This document shows, piece by piece, positions 8,549-18,300 of a stretch of 64,000 nt of DNA. The position numbers were made by a program, and so were the translations under genes. The notes beneath the pieces are model-generated. The model worked only from the letters and a program-made list of their open reading frames with translations. It did not search any database and was not told where the DNA came from. Where the stretch lies: NCBI GenBank assembly GCA_963761615.1, contig CAVXGU010000003.1, positions 1 through 64,000 on the forward strand, in the 5' to 3' direction. The first letter of the stretch is position 1. Each line of letters begins with the position of its first letter. The DNA is from CAVXGU01 sp963761615 (lineage in GTDB: Bacteria > Acidobacteriota > Vicinamibacteria > Vicinamibacterales > CAVVIG01).

Positions 8549-10550
8549 ATGGACGGCGATAGTCCTTCGGTCCGTCTCGCGTCGGAGCGTCCTCACTCCG
8601 CGTATTTCGCCTCGTCGGTGGGGACGTTTCTGTCGGCCCCGCCGACCGAGATCTTGGGTTCACTGGTCGCTGCCGATACCCACGACATTGAGGCTACCCA
8701 GAAGGGCGCTTGGGAACAGGAGATCGGCATTCTGCAGCGAGAGCTGCAGGGCGTCGCCGGCGTCGTGTATCTGGAATTCGACGTGCCTCGTCTTGGCAGC
8801 CGAATCGACGCAGTCCTGATCTCGGGCCCGGCCATCTTCCCGCTCGAGTTCAAGTGCGGAGAGCACGAATATCACACCGCCGATTTCAACCAGGCCTGGG
8901 ACTATGCGCTCGACTTGAAGAACTTTCATCTTGCGAGCCACGACGCGCCCATTCTGCCGGTTCTAGTTGCGACAGACGCACGGCACAGCGACGACGAATG
9001 GCGTCCAGCGCATTCGGACGGGGTGAGGCCTCCGCGTCGATGCAACGGCAGTGACCTTGGTCGGGTCCTCAGCGAGGGCTTAGCCGTAACGGACGGGCCT
9101 ACCTTGGATGGCGACGCATGGGGGCGCGCGCCTTACCACCCGACACCTACGATTATCGAAGCAGCCCGGGCCTTGTACTCACATCACACGGTCGACGCGA
9201 TCTCTCGGAACGATGCCGGCGCCAAGAATCTGGCGGTGACGTCTGGGGCTGTCGAAGAAATCATCGAACGTGCTCGAAAGGACGAGCGGAAGGCGATCGT
9301 CTTCGTGACCGGTGTGCCTGGCGCTGGGAAGACCCTGGTCGGCCTGAACGTTGCGACTCGACGTCGGACGTTCGGCGAAGCTCGCGCCGTCTTTCTTTCT
9401 GGAAATGGGCCACTGGTCGCGGTGCTCCAGGAAGCTCTCACACGAGACGAACTGACACGGGTGGGCAATCATGAACGGAAAGGCGTGATTCGACAGCGAG
9501 TGAAGCCGTTCATCCAGAACGTGCACCACTTCAGGGATGAAGGTCTGAGAACCTCAGCTGCTCCCTTTGATCACGTCGTCATCTTCGACGAAGCGCAGCG
9601 AGCGTGGAACCTCGAAAAGACTGCTGACTTCATGAAGCGGCGCAAGAAGCGGCCAGGTTTCAGCGAGTCTGAATCGGAATTCCTGATTTCGTACCTGGAC
9701 CGCCACGACGACTGGGCTGTCGTGGTTTGTCTGGTGGGCGGTGGGCAGGAAATCCACACGGGCGAGGCCGGCATCGGTGCATGGCTTGATGCGGTACGAA
9801 CAAGATTCGGTGAGTGGGAACTCTATGTCTCACCGGACCTGACGGATTCTGAGTACGCCGCCGGCAGGGCACTCGACGATTTTGCTCGTGACCCCAGGCT
9901 CATGCTCGATCCGCGGTTGCATCTGGCTACCTCGATGCGGTCGTTCCGGTCCGAAAAGGTGTCGGCCTTTGTGAAGGCCATCCTTGATTGTGATGAGGGG
10001 AGAGCCCGTGCGCTGCTGCAGGAAGTCTCGCTGACGGTACCCGATCGCCATCACGCGCGACCTTTCGAAGGCCAAGGGTTGGATCCACGAGCACGCTCGC
10101 GGATCTGAACGGTTCGGCCTGGTTGCCTCCTCACAGGCACAACGTTTGAAGCCGCACGCGATAGACGTCCGCGTCAATGTCGATCCCGTCCACTGGTTTC
10201 TGAACGACAGGAACGACACGCGTTCGAGCTACTACCTGGAAGACGCTGCGACGGAATTTCAGATACAGGGTCTCGAAGTCGACTGGACCTGCGTTACGTG
10301 GGACGCGGATCTTCGCTTGCACGGGAATGGCTGGAAGTACCACTCGTTCCGAGGCGACGCGTGGACGACGATCCACAAAGAGGATCGCAAACGGTACCTG
10401 CTTAATGCCTACCGTGTGCTGCTGACGCGAGCTCGGCAGGGGATGGTCATCTTCGTGCCTCCTGGAGACGAAAGTGACCCAACCAGAGACCCGGGGTTCT
10501 ACGACGAGACGCATGCGTATCTGGCGGGCCTCGGGATCCAACAGGTGTGA
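8549..10550 (+). CDS. DUF2075 P-loop NTPase with N-terminal PD-(D/E)xK-like region (one-base frame interruption)
   Basis: A region resembling NERD/PD-(D/E)xK nucleases lies at about 85-105, with D88 in RID and E101-K103 in LEFK. A DUF2075 helicase-like ATPase follows, with Walker A GVPGAGKT (256-263) and Walker B VIFDEAQRAW. Later helicase-type motifs are STSMRSFRSE, YPIAITRDLSKAKGW, FGLVASSQAQRL and YRVLLTRARQGM. The frame shifts by one extra base at about 10037, inside ACGGTACCCG. Skipping it gives one 666-residue protein with all motifs in order. The extra base is probably a sequence error, but a truncated protein is possible. It is probably co-transcribed with the HNH gene. Confidence 0.82.
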
Positions 10551-10640
10551 GGCGACGAACGCTCATTCTGTAAGCAGACAGGGTGCCAAGAGTGGGCAGA
10601 ATATAGCCTGAAGTTGCTTAAGTTGTCTCAGTATCGTATA

Positions 10641-10675
10641 TTGCCTCAAATAGGCAAATATAGTGATTGAGGCAA
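10641..10675. promoter_or_regulatory. Inverted-repeat operator over the AbiEi-like start
   Basis: TTGCCTCAA at 10641-10649 is perfectly inverted as TTGAGGCAA at 10667-10675. A third arm, TAGGCAA, lies between them at 10651-10657. The GTG start codon at 10663 lies inside the repeat. The surroundings are AT-rich with promoter-like hexamers. AbiEi antitoxins repress their own operons through inverted repeats, so this is a likely autoregulatory site. Confidence 0.65.
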
Positions 10676-11691
10676 ATATCCTGACGCAGGGAAGCAAGCT
10701 GCTCAGCCAGCGGCTGCCGCTTGGTTGGAAACAGAAGCTCTCACCGACTCGTCGGTCGGGCGACGCTGACGCCGTCCTTCGACTTGTAAGCCCTGACGGG
10801 GTCGAGGCCCTTCTGTCGGTCGAGGTCAAGGCGCGCCTCTTTCCTCGGACTGTGCCGGACTTGAAGCGACGCCTCGAGGGTCCCGACGGACGCCCGGGCC
10901 TGGTGATAACCGAGTTCCTGACGCCCAGCGCGAAACGCCGCCTCGCCGAAGAGAACCTGAACTATCTCGATCTCACAGGGAACGTTCGACTGACTCTCTC
11001 GAGGCCGGGCCTTTTCATCGAAACCGACGGCGCGATAACGAACCCGAACCCGCGGGAGAAGGGCGGTCGCTCTCTTCGTGGTGCGAAGGCAGGCCGCATT
11101 GTCCGGGCTCTGTGCGATCTTGCTCCACCGCTTGCGGTTTCAGATCTGGCCATGAAGGCCGGCGTGGACATCAGCTATGCTTCGCGGCTTCTCGAATGGC
11201 TGGCCAGAGAAGGCGTGGTTACTCGTAAGAGCCGCGGTCCGGTTGAAGCTGTCGACCGAGCCCGCATGATCCGACGATGGGCAGACGACTACTCGGTGTT
11301 GAAGAGCAATGACGCACGAGCGTTCCTGGATCCTCGGGGCATCCCGAATCTGCTCCGTCGCCTCGAGACCCGCCGCGCTCGGTACGCAGTGACAGGCTCA
11401 CTGGCGGCTAATCGCCTCGCGCCCATCGCCCCGGCTCGTCTGGCCATGGTGTATGTGGATGATCCCGATGCCGCGGCAGCCGAGCTGAAGCTCACAGAGA
11501 CCGAAGCGGGCGCCAACGTGATGCTGCTGGCGCCCTTCGACGAGGTGGTCTTCGAGCGGACCCGCAAGGATGAGGGTGTCACATACGTCGCCCCAAGCCA
11601 GACGGCGGTCGATCTGCTGACCAGTCCGGGCCGATCGCCGGCAGAAGGTGAGGCCGTCCTCGACTGGATGGCGCGCAACCCGCCGTCATGA
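10663..11691 (+). CDS. AbiEi-like antitoxin/HTH regulator with nuclease-like N-terminus
   Basis: This 342-residue protein starts with GTG at 10663 within an inverted repeat. The N-terminus (about 30-60) has D36 in DADAVLRL followed by E54-V-K56 in SVEVKARL. This resembles a PD-(D/E)xK core and is unusual for a plain antitoxin. A winged helix follows (about 145-190, VSDLAMKAGVDISYASRLLEWL). The C-terminal half (about 240-330, RRARYAVTGSLAANRLAP onward) resembles the AbiEi C-terminal domain. Its stop overlaps the ATG of the nucleotidyltransferase gene (ATGA). The pair matches the type IV toxin-antitoxin AbiE organization. Confidence 0.72.
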   Translation: MIEANILTQGSKLLSQRLPLGWKQKLSPTRRSGDADAVLRLVSPDGVEALLSVEVKARLFPRTVPDLKRRLEGPDGRPGLVITEFLTPSAKRRLAEENLNYLDLTGNVRLTLSRPGLFIETDGAITNPNPREKGGRSLRGAKAGRIVRALCDLAPPLAVSDLAMKAGVDISYASRLLEWLAREGVVTRKSRGPVEAVDRARMIRRWADDYSVLKSNDARAFLDPRGIPNLLRRLETRRARYAVTGSLAANRLAPIAPARLAMVYVDDPDAAAAELKLTETEAGANVMLLAPFDEVVFERTRKDEGVTYVAPSQTAVDLLTSPGRSPAEGEAVLDWMARNPPS

Positions 11692-12512
11692 ATTCCCTCT
11701 ACGTCGTTGCGCGGGCCGTCCTGCTCGATGCACTCGAGGCACTCAGCGAACAGCGCGATGCCGTCGTTCTCGTCGGCGCTCAAGCAATCTATCTGCACAC
11801 GGGCGACGCGGACATTGCGGTGCCGGCGTTCACAACGGACGGCGATCTCGTAATCGAGCCATCCCGATTGAGGAGCGAGCCCAGATTGGCCGAAGCCATG
11901 GCGCGCGCGCAGTTCGCGCCCGGCCTCCAGCCTGGCAGCTGGATAGCCATCCGAGAGGTCGACTCAGTCGAGACGACGATCCCGGTTGATCTGCTTGTCC
12001 CGGAGGCCGTTGCCGGAGGAGGCCGGCGGGCCGCTCGACTGGGTGGCCACGGAGATCGAGCCGGTCGGCGTGCGCGCGGCCTCGAAGGGGCGCTGGTCGA
12101 CTACTCCACTCAGACGCTGCGGGCGCTGACGCCGGAGGATCCGCGAGCGTTCGACATTCGCGTGGCCGGCCCGAGTGCTTTGCTGGTCTCCAAGGTGCAC
12201 AAGATCTCGGAACGCAGCCAAGAGCCCCAAGCGAAGCGCCTTGGGGACAAGGACAGCCTGGACGTCCTCCGCTTGCTCCGCGGCGTGGAACCGCACCGGC
12301 TCGCTGAAGGACTGATACGTCTCCGGCAAGAATCTATCTCCGCCGCGGTCGCAACCGAGGCCATTGACCTGCTCGGGAACCTGTTCGGGTCATCGGATGC
12401 CGTCGGCACTCAGATGGCTGTCCGGGCTACCGAGCGACTCGAGGACCCACGCGTGATCGCGGCGTCGTGCGTGGCGCTCGCTCGTGAGCTGCTGTCCCTG
12501 ATCGCGCGCTGA
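11688..12512 (+). CDS. AbiEii-like nucleotidyltransferase toxin
   Basis: This 274-residue protein carries a nucleotidyltransferase-like core: VVLVGAQAIYLHTG supplies the glycine-rich helix start and TTDGDLVI (D51, D53) the metal-binding acidic pair. A later basic segment, LLVSKVHKISER with KRLGDKDSLDVLRLL, corresponds to the AbiEii/MenA-type region that handles nucleotide and partner. It overlaps the upstream gene by 4 bases. AbiEii-type enzymes act as toxins during phage infection. Residues around 115-130 are rich in Arg and Gly and look less conserved. Confidence 0.75.
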   Translation: MNSLYVVARAVLLDALEALSEQRDAVVLVGAQAIYLHTGDADIAVPAFTTDGDLVIEPSRLRSEPRLAEAMARAQFAPGLQPGSWIAIREVDSVETTIPVDLLVPEAVAGGGRRAARLGGHGDRAGRRARGLEGALVDYSTQTLRALTPEDPRAFDIRVAGPSALLVSKVHKISERSQEPQAKRLGDKDSLDVLRLLRGVEPHRLAEGLIRLRQESISAAVATEAIDLLGNLFGSSDAVGTQMAVRATERLEDPRVIAASCVALARELLSLIAR

Positions 12513-12676
12513 ATGGGTGGGGGAAGGCTTCCCCATAGTCTCCCCGACCGGGGAAGATTTCAGAGAATTAGGGAGAACGCCAGAGCAGTCGGACAAAACG
12601 TCGAAACGGTTAAGAATCAGCGACTTGGACCAACAAGGCGCGTCAATGCTGCACTAGCAAAATCCTACATTTTTGT

Positions 12677-12702
12677 GTTCGAATCCCTGCCTCACCGCCA
12701 GA
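12677..12702. repeat. attR: right 26-bp direct repeat
   Basis: This is an exact copy of positions 160-185, the tRNA-Ser 3' end including CCA. There is no tRNA 5' half here, so it is the right junction of the inserted element rather than a gene. The gap from 12513 to 12676 holds no recognisable gene. Confidence 0.92.
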
Positions 12703-12758
12703 TTGACCTGGAACCAACGGCGCGAAAAAGACGTCTCCACTCCTGACTCGAGAGGGCA

Positions 12759-13205
12759 ATGATGTCCCTCTGGCAGGACCTGCGCTACGCCTTGCGGATG
12801 CTCGCAAGAACACCCGGCTACGCGGCCACCGCTGTCCTCACCCTCGCCCTCGGCATCGGCGCCAACACGACGATCTTCAGCTGGATCAACGCCTCGCTCC
12901 TCAACCCGGTCCCGGGCCTGGCGAATCCGCGCCAGGTGGTCTCCCTCTCGCTCGGCAGCGACCCGACGAGCCCGTTCCCGTTCACCTACCCCGACCTCGA
13001 GGCGCTCCGCACGGGCCAGCAGCGCTTCACCGGCCTGACCGCCGTGAACATCGTCGCCATGAGCCTCACCGGACGATGCACGTCGCAGCGCCTGTGGGCA
13101 GGCTGACGCGGCCAACTAGTTCGACCTCCTCGGCGTCTGCCCGATTCTGGGCCGGACGTTCTCGCCCGATGAAGACCGGACGCTTGGCGGCGCGCCGGTC
13201 GGCGC
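12759..13205 (+). pseudogene. Remnant of an ADOP-type FtsX/MacB permease
   Basis: The first 110 or so residues match the N-terminus of acidobacterial ADOP permeases: LWQDLRYALRMLARTPGYAA, then a transmembrane segment with TLALGIGANTTIFSW. The frame closes at 13106. Shifted frames continue the family sequence (NxFDLLGV, then a GRTFSPDED motif) up to about 13200, including an in-frame TAG at the expected Tyr codon near 13117. The rest of the roughly 800-residue protein is gone. This is a genuine relic, compared with the intact paralogue at 48108-50573. Confidence 0.85.
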
Positions 13206-13211
13206 TTGCCG

Positions 13212-13585
13212 GGATACTGGTACGGACCGGGATCCGGACGCGGCGTGCCGCCGATGTTCGAAGAATGGCACCAGCGCGCGCACGCCCAGGAGCCGTCTCC
13301 AACGGACCGCACGGCCTGACGTGCAACACGTGCTCGTGGTCGCGCGGCGCAATCCTGGAAGTGCGCGACACCGGTCTGGGCATGACGGCCGAAGAGCTGG
13401 GGCGCACCTTCGACCGCTTCCACAAGGGCGCGGGCTCGACCGGATCGGGGCTGGGCCTGACCATCGCCAGGAACCTGGTTGCCGCGCATGGCGGCGAGCT
13501 CCGCGCGTCGAGCGAGCCAGGCCGCGGAGTGAGGTTCACCGCGGTGTTTCCCGCGACAAGGGACGACCCGCGCCGACAGCGCTGA
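13212..13585 (+). pseudogene. Remnants of a small protein and a sensor histidine kinase C-terminus
   Basis: Positions 13212-13319 read as the C-terminus of a small protein with PPMFEEWHQRAH, ending in TGA. Positions 13320-13585 read as the ATP-binding end of a histidine kinase, with the G1 box RDTGLGM, F box FDRFHKG, G2 box GSGLGLTIARN, and the terminal GGELRASSEPGRGVRF. The dimerization and sensor parts are missing. Fusion of fragments from different genes suggests deletions next to the insertion site. Confidence 0.8.
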
Positions 13586-13632
13586 CGGCGACGCGTCAGT
13601 CCCGGCGGCGAGGACGCGACCGACGGTAAACC

Positions 13633-14853
13633 TCAGCACTCCGGCGGCGCATCGCCGCCCGGCCGGTGCACGTACCGGTCGGACACGTATCCGCGATCCG
13701 TGCGGTCCCACACATCGTCGCCGTCGACGACGGTCCCGTGCGTCTGACACAGGATGGCGATCGCCGTGCCATGCGGGTAGACGTCGAGCGTCGGCGAGGC
13801 GGTGGTCGGCCGTTCGCGGACGCGAAGCGCCGAGGCGGTCACCTCGCCGGCCACAGGCGCCGCTGGACCGGGACCGGGGGCGGGCGGCGTGGGCGGCGTC
13901 GCCGGATGCGCAACGATGTGACGCGGCGGCGCGGGGAAGTCCACCGTGAAAGGGACGTCGCCCGACACGCCCGAGGCCTCGAAGCGCGACATCGGAACGG
14001 TCGCGACCTGCTCGATGGCGGCGCCGCAGTCGCCGGGGCACAGGTCGATGGTGTCCTTCACCTCGAACTGAAGGGACGGCACGATCGTCAGGCTGCCGTC
14101 GCGGTTGCCGCGCACCTCCGCGGTGCCCGACGCGATGCGGTCGTCGTCGAAGGGCGAGGGCCGCGCGCCCACGGGACAGCTCACCTGGTCGGTCCCGATC
14201 CCACCCGCGATGTTCCCGGGGATCTCCGTGATGTAGTTGAAATTCATCTGGTGCGGATCCGCCGGATTCCGGATCGCGGCGACGGCGGAAGGAATCCGAG
14301 TCGGGATGTCGACGACGACGGTGGAACCGGGGGCGACGGCTGGCGGGTGCGCCTCGATGTCGTCCCGGAGGGCGTGCAGCAGGAACTCCGTCGTTGCGGC
14401 GGTCGTCAGCGAGCTGGTGAAGTCGGCGCCGAAGGTGGCGCTGAGGTTCTGCGGGGCGGCGCCGCCGTAGAGATACTGCGACCAGAGCGGCACGACGCGA
14501 GGGCTGATCTTCGCTCCGATGCCGGCCAGGAGAATCGGCGCCATCTGATCGCGGACGCGCGCGGCGACGAACGATCCGCCGGGAAACGGGCTGCAGAAGC
14601 TCGACGGGCAGTGGGAAGGGACACCGCACCGGGACGTGCCGGCACCAGGCAGGGCAGCGCCGGCCCCCGATGCGGCCGTGCCGCCTTCGGCGTCGGACTG
14701 CCGCTGCACGACCGCACCGCCGCCGCGATCGGAAAGCGCCAGGGATCGCGATGCCTCGCTCTGCTGGCGGTTTGCCTCCGCAGCCCTCGAGGGTCGTCCC
14801 GCCCCTTCCGGCGCGGGACTTCGAGACGAGCGCGACTGGGGCGGTGCCATCAT
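13633..14853 (-). CDS. eCIS cargo candidate with C-terminal bacterial SH3 domain
   Basis: This protein of about 406 residues starts at ATG 14853, overlapping the SUKH stop (ATGA). The disordered N-terminus carries SRSLALSDRGGGAVVQRQ, similar to the start of the peptide at 19569-19793. The central region (about 85-330) contains PILLAGIGAKISPRVVPLWS, CPVGARPSPFDDDR, LCPGDCGAAIEQVATVP and SGDVPFTVDFPAP. I cannot name this domain. The C-terminal 65 residues look like an SH3_3 domain (ALRVRERPTTASPT, then DVWDRTDRGYVSDRYV), which often binds cell wall. Position and N-terminus suggest an injected or eCIS-associated protein, but it could also be accessory. Confidence 0.6.
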   Translation of the reverse strand: MMAPPQSRSSRSPAPEGAGRPSRAAEANRQQSEASRSLALSDRGGGAVVQRQSDAEGGTAASGAGAALPGAGTSRCGVPSHCPSSFCSPFPGGSFVAARVRDQMAPILLAGIGAKISPRVVPLWSQYLYGGAAPQNLSATFGADFTSSLTTAATTEFLLHALRDDIEAHPPAVAPGSTVVVDIPTRIPSAVAAIRNPADPHQMNFNYITEIPGNIAGGIGTDQVSCPVGARPSPFDDDRIASGTAEVRGNRDGSLTIVPSLQFEVKDTIDLCPGDCGAAIEQVATVPMSRFEASGVSGDVPFTVDFPAPPRHIVAHPATPPTPPAPGPGPAAPVAGEVTASALRVRERPTTASPTLDVYPHGTAIAILCQTHGTVVDGDDVWDRTDRGYVSDRYVHRPGGDAPPEC

Positions 14854-15341
14854 GACGCGGGGCCCTTCCATCCAGGCTCGTTCTCGAGACGCGGACGCGT
14901 GAAGAACGACACGTTGTCGATGACGGCGTCGACCGCCTCGGTGAACGAGGCGCCGCAGAACATCGCGCGCGCGAGGCCGATTTCCGCCTGCGGGACCAGA
15001 TAGACGGCGAAGCGGCCTCGGCCGAGGGCGTTGTCCGGGTCGAAAAAGTACAGGGAGCCGCCGCTGTCGGTGCCGATGACGAACATCCCCGGCAGCGCGG
15101 CCGCGAAGTCGTCTTCCATGTTGTCCGTGTCGAGATGCTCCAGGCTCTCGACGTTCATCGCGCTCCGGCGGTGCGAGATGTCGAACCCGTTGCTCCAGAG
15201 CATCACGTCCCGGAAGTCGTCGGGAAACCGCAGTCCGTGGTTCCGCTCGACGCGCTCGAGCACCCGCGGATCCCCGGGCCGCCTCGGCGACAGCACGCCC
15301 CGCTCCAGCGCGGACAGGCGATCGACGATCGGACTCGCCAT
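14850..15341 (-). CDS. SMI1/KNR4 (SUKH) family protein, candidate immunity protein
   Basis: This 163-residue cytoplasmic protein has SUKH features: an N-terminal VERNHGLRFPDDFRDVMLWSN (helix pair with FPxDF and a trailing W.N), then FVIGTDSGGSLYFFD and a hydrophobic YLVP strand. SUKH proteins neutralize nuclease toxins of polymorphic toxin systems. The gene starts 9 bases after the stop of the large DUF4157 protein, whose C-terminus looks like an HNH-type nuclease. A toxin-immunity pair is therefore likely. Direct specificity cannot be read from sequence. Confidence 0.8.
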   Translation of the reverse strand: MASPIVDRLSALERGVLSPRRPGDPRVLERVERNHGLRFPDDFRDVMLWSNGFDISHRRSAMNVESLEHLDTDNMEDDFAAALPGMFVIGTDSGGSLYFFDPDNALGRGRFAVYLVPQAEIGLARAMFCGASFTEAVDAVIDNVSFFTRPRLENEPGWKGPAS

Positions 15342-15350
15342 GTCTCTCTC

Positions 15351-18300
15351 CTACGGCCTGCCAGGATACCAGCCGCCGAACACCCTCTTGAGCTGGGCGT
15401 CGACGTCGGTCACGCCCTGCGCGCGCAGGGCCCGCTCCATCTGATTGTAAATGCCCTCGAAGTACTTGTCGGACTGCCGCAGCAGCTCTTCCTGGTACTT
15501 CGTCGGAACCTCGGCCGCAACCATGTCGTTGCGCAGATTCATCCGCTCCTGGTCGTAGGTACTGGTGGACCGCCCGGATTCGCGCGCCTTCTGACGGGCG
15601 GTGACCCGCTGGTGCGGGCTCCCCGCGTGCGAGTCGCGCAGCAGGATCGCGGGACAGTCGTCGCGGGCGTAGCCGTACTTCTCGAGACCGGCATCGATCG
15701 CCCACGCGTCCTGGATGCCGTGGTGCGACTGGAAGAAGCCCGACGATCCGAAATCCGTGTTGTCGCCGTGCGGCGCGATCGTGTACTCGAGGACCACTAC
15801 GCCGTCCGAATCGCGCTTGTACGACCACCGGCGATCGGCGGTGAGCGTCGCGTTGCCACCCTCGGCGTGCGAGGCGATCGATCGCTCGAAGACGCGGACC
15901 GCATCGGCGGGGGTCTTCGCCTTCTCGAGGGCGTCCACGGCGGCGGTCAGGTCGTTGCGGTTGCGGTGCAGGTACTCGCGCAGGCCCTGATCGCCGGGCG
16001 CGAGGCCCAGACGATCGATGGACTCGTAGATCCGCTTGATGTCGTCCGCCGTCGGGCGCGGCTTGGTGGGGACGCAGTCGCTGGCGCAGAGCGTGAGCGC
16101 CCGCCGCACGCGCGGGTCCATCTCGCGGTACAGCTGCTCGAGGGACGGATCGGCGTCGAGGGCGGTCCGCGTTTCCGGCTGCAGCGACGCCCGCCAGTCT
16201 TCGAAGGCCTTCTGGACGTGCTCGGGCAGCTTCGGGCCCTCGGAGCCCTGAATCGCACCCTCGACGTGGCCGGCCCTCGCCTGTTCGATCAGGTGGGCGC
16301 CGACCATGATGCCGGCCTGCAGCATCGCCTGACCGATGATCTGGAGGATCCGTGCCGCGCGCATCCCGGGCGGCAGATCCGAGAGGCTGAGGAGCTGCTC
16401 CATGATCTGCGCGCCCATCAGCAGCACGCCGAGGCCGTTGGCGCCGGCGCCGATGACGAGCAGCGCCTGGCCGACGCGCACGAACCGGACCGGCACCGCC
16501 GCCTCGCCCAGCCCCGCGAGGCTGCCCACGATGTTCACGACGTCCATCGCGAACTCGAGATCCAGCCGGAACGTGCCGTCCTTCACGTTGCGGACGATCC
16601 GGTAGGCGGACGGCGCCGCGCCGATGAGTCCGGCGGGCACCATCAGGACGAGCGACGCGCCGCCGGTGAACGGAGCCGCCACCACGGCGGCGACCGACAG
16701 CGCCGTGGCGACGCCCTCCATCGCCTCGAGCACCATCTTCCCGCTGCTCTCGGCGACGCGCCTGTTGAAGGACTCGGAGCCGATCTGAATCGACAGCTGG
16801 CCGCGCCCGTACCCCTTGTCGCCCTCGAGGATGTCGAGCGCGGCTGCGAGGATCGCGTCGGTCCTGGCGTGGGCGCCCTTGCCGGTCCCGGTCGCCTCGC
16901 CGCCCTTCGCGGTGGTCCCGTCGGCGACGTACCAGGTCTCGGTCTGGGTCGCCGGATCCCGCGACTCGCGCGCGGCCTCGAGGGCCAGATACAGCGTCTG
17001 GCCCTCGTCGCTGACGAACACCGCCGTGAGGTCCTGGGCGTCCTTCAGCTTCGACGCGCGTCCTTCGCGGGTCTTGCGGATGTCGGCGACCGGATCGAGC
17101 TGACGCTCGACCGCCCGCAGCTCTTCGCGCAGCCGCCAGACATCGCCGGCCTTGTCAGGATTGCCCTCGAGACTCGCAATCTGCTTCTCGAGATCCTGCT
17201 TGCGCGTCGTCAACGCGTTGTACTGGGCTTCGAGCGCCTCGGCATGCGACCGCAGCGACTTGTCGAGGGCCTCGCCCTCCGCGACGAGCGCGTCGCGGTC
17301 CGGTGTCTTCGGATTGGCGAGCAGCTTCCGGATCTCGTCGAGGCGCTTCTTCGCGGCCTCGCGGTCGCTGACGGCGGCGGCCAGACGGATCTCCGCCATC
17401 TGGCCGGCGTCGCGCACGAACACCGGCATCCACGCGACGCTCTGGGCGCGGATGAATCCCTTGCCGCGCTCCACCTGGTTGGCACGGCACGTGACGATGT
17501 ACAGCCCTTCGCCGTCGGGAAACGCGATGGGCTTCTCGTCGCGCGGCGTGGTGAGCGCGTCGGCCGCGAGCCGGAAGGTCGTGCCCAGGAATCGGAACGC
17601 GCTGTTCAGCGCGACCAGCTCCACCGACTGTCCCGGCGGTCCGACGAGGTTCGTGTAGGTGCCGATCGTCCGGCTGATGTCCTCGTACGCGTACTGTCCG
17701 ACGCGCTTGTACCGCAGGCTGGCGACCTCTCCGAGCGAGGGCGTCTCTCCCTTCTCCTTCGAGAAGTCCACGGCGGCGTGCATCTGCTTGTCGTTCACCT
17801 TCAGCCGTTCCCACGCGAAGCTGAACTGCACCATCGCGGAGAAGACGTCCGGGAAGTCCATCTGCATCGTGAAGTGGTAGTCGGACTGGATCGCCGCGTC
17901 GAAGAGCGGCGGCCCGATCGGCGGCACGGCGAAGAGGCGGGCGGGATGCGGACGCAGGTTGGCCATGGCCGGGGAGTCGAAGATCTTGGTGTCCGCCGGG
18001 GCCACCGCCATGGCCTGCGGCACCCACTCGATGAACTCGTCGAGCAGCGTGCGCCTCGCCTTCGGACCGTCGCTCGGATCGTCGACCTGCGCCAGCAGGT
18101 CGCCCTGCGTCCGCGCGAACCCGAAGAAGGCGAGCGCGAACTTCGGGTTGGGCGCCTGGGTCGGCGGAGCCGGGGTGCCGGCCGTGCTCGTTCCCGCAGC
18201 GGGCGCGCCCGGCAGGGCCTGGCCGACCTCGACCTTCGCCGGCGCGGCCGTCGACCAGATCAGCGTGTAGGCTGGATGGCCCGCGAGGTCGGCGTCCTTG

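Larger units (their letters stand above)
160..12702. mobile_element. Integrative mobilizable element carrying defence-type genes, inserted in tRNA-Ser
   Basis: A 12.5-kb segment is bounded by an exact 26-bp direct repeat of the tRNA-Ser 3' end. It holds a tyrosine integrase next to the tRNA, an excisionase-like HTH, a MobA/MobL relaxase, a TraD-like protein and an IncQ-like oriT. It has no type IV secretion genes, so by inference it is mobilized by a helper element. The cargo from 3743 to 12512 is AT-richer than the flanks and consists of defence-type genes. The architecture is that of an IME or mobilizable genomic island. Confidence 0.9.

Noticed and set aside
10031..10040. Programmed frameshift in DUF2075
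   Set aside because: No slippery heptamer or downstream structure was noticed, and the same kind of one-base insertion occurs in unrelated genes.
14854..15828. Extension of the SH3-protein frame upstream into the SUKH region
   Set aside because: The SUKH gene in another frame is clearly real and the ATGA overlap gives a natural start at 14853.
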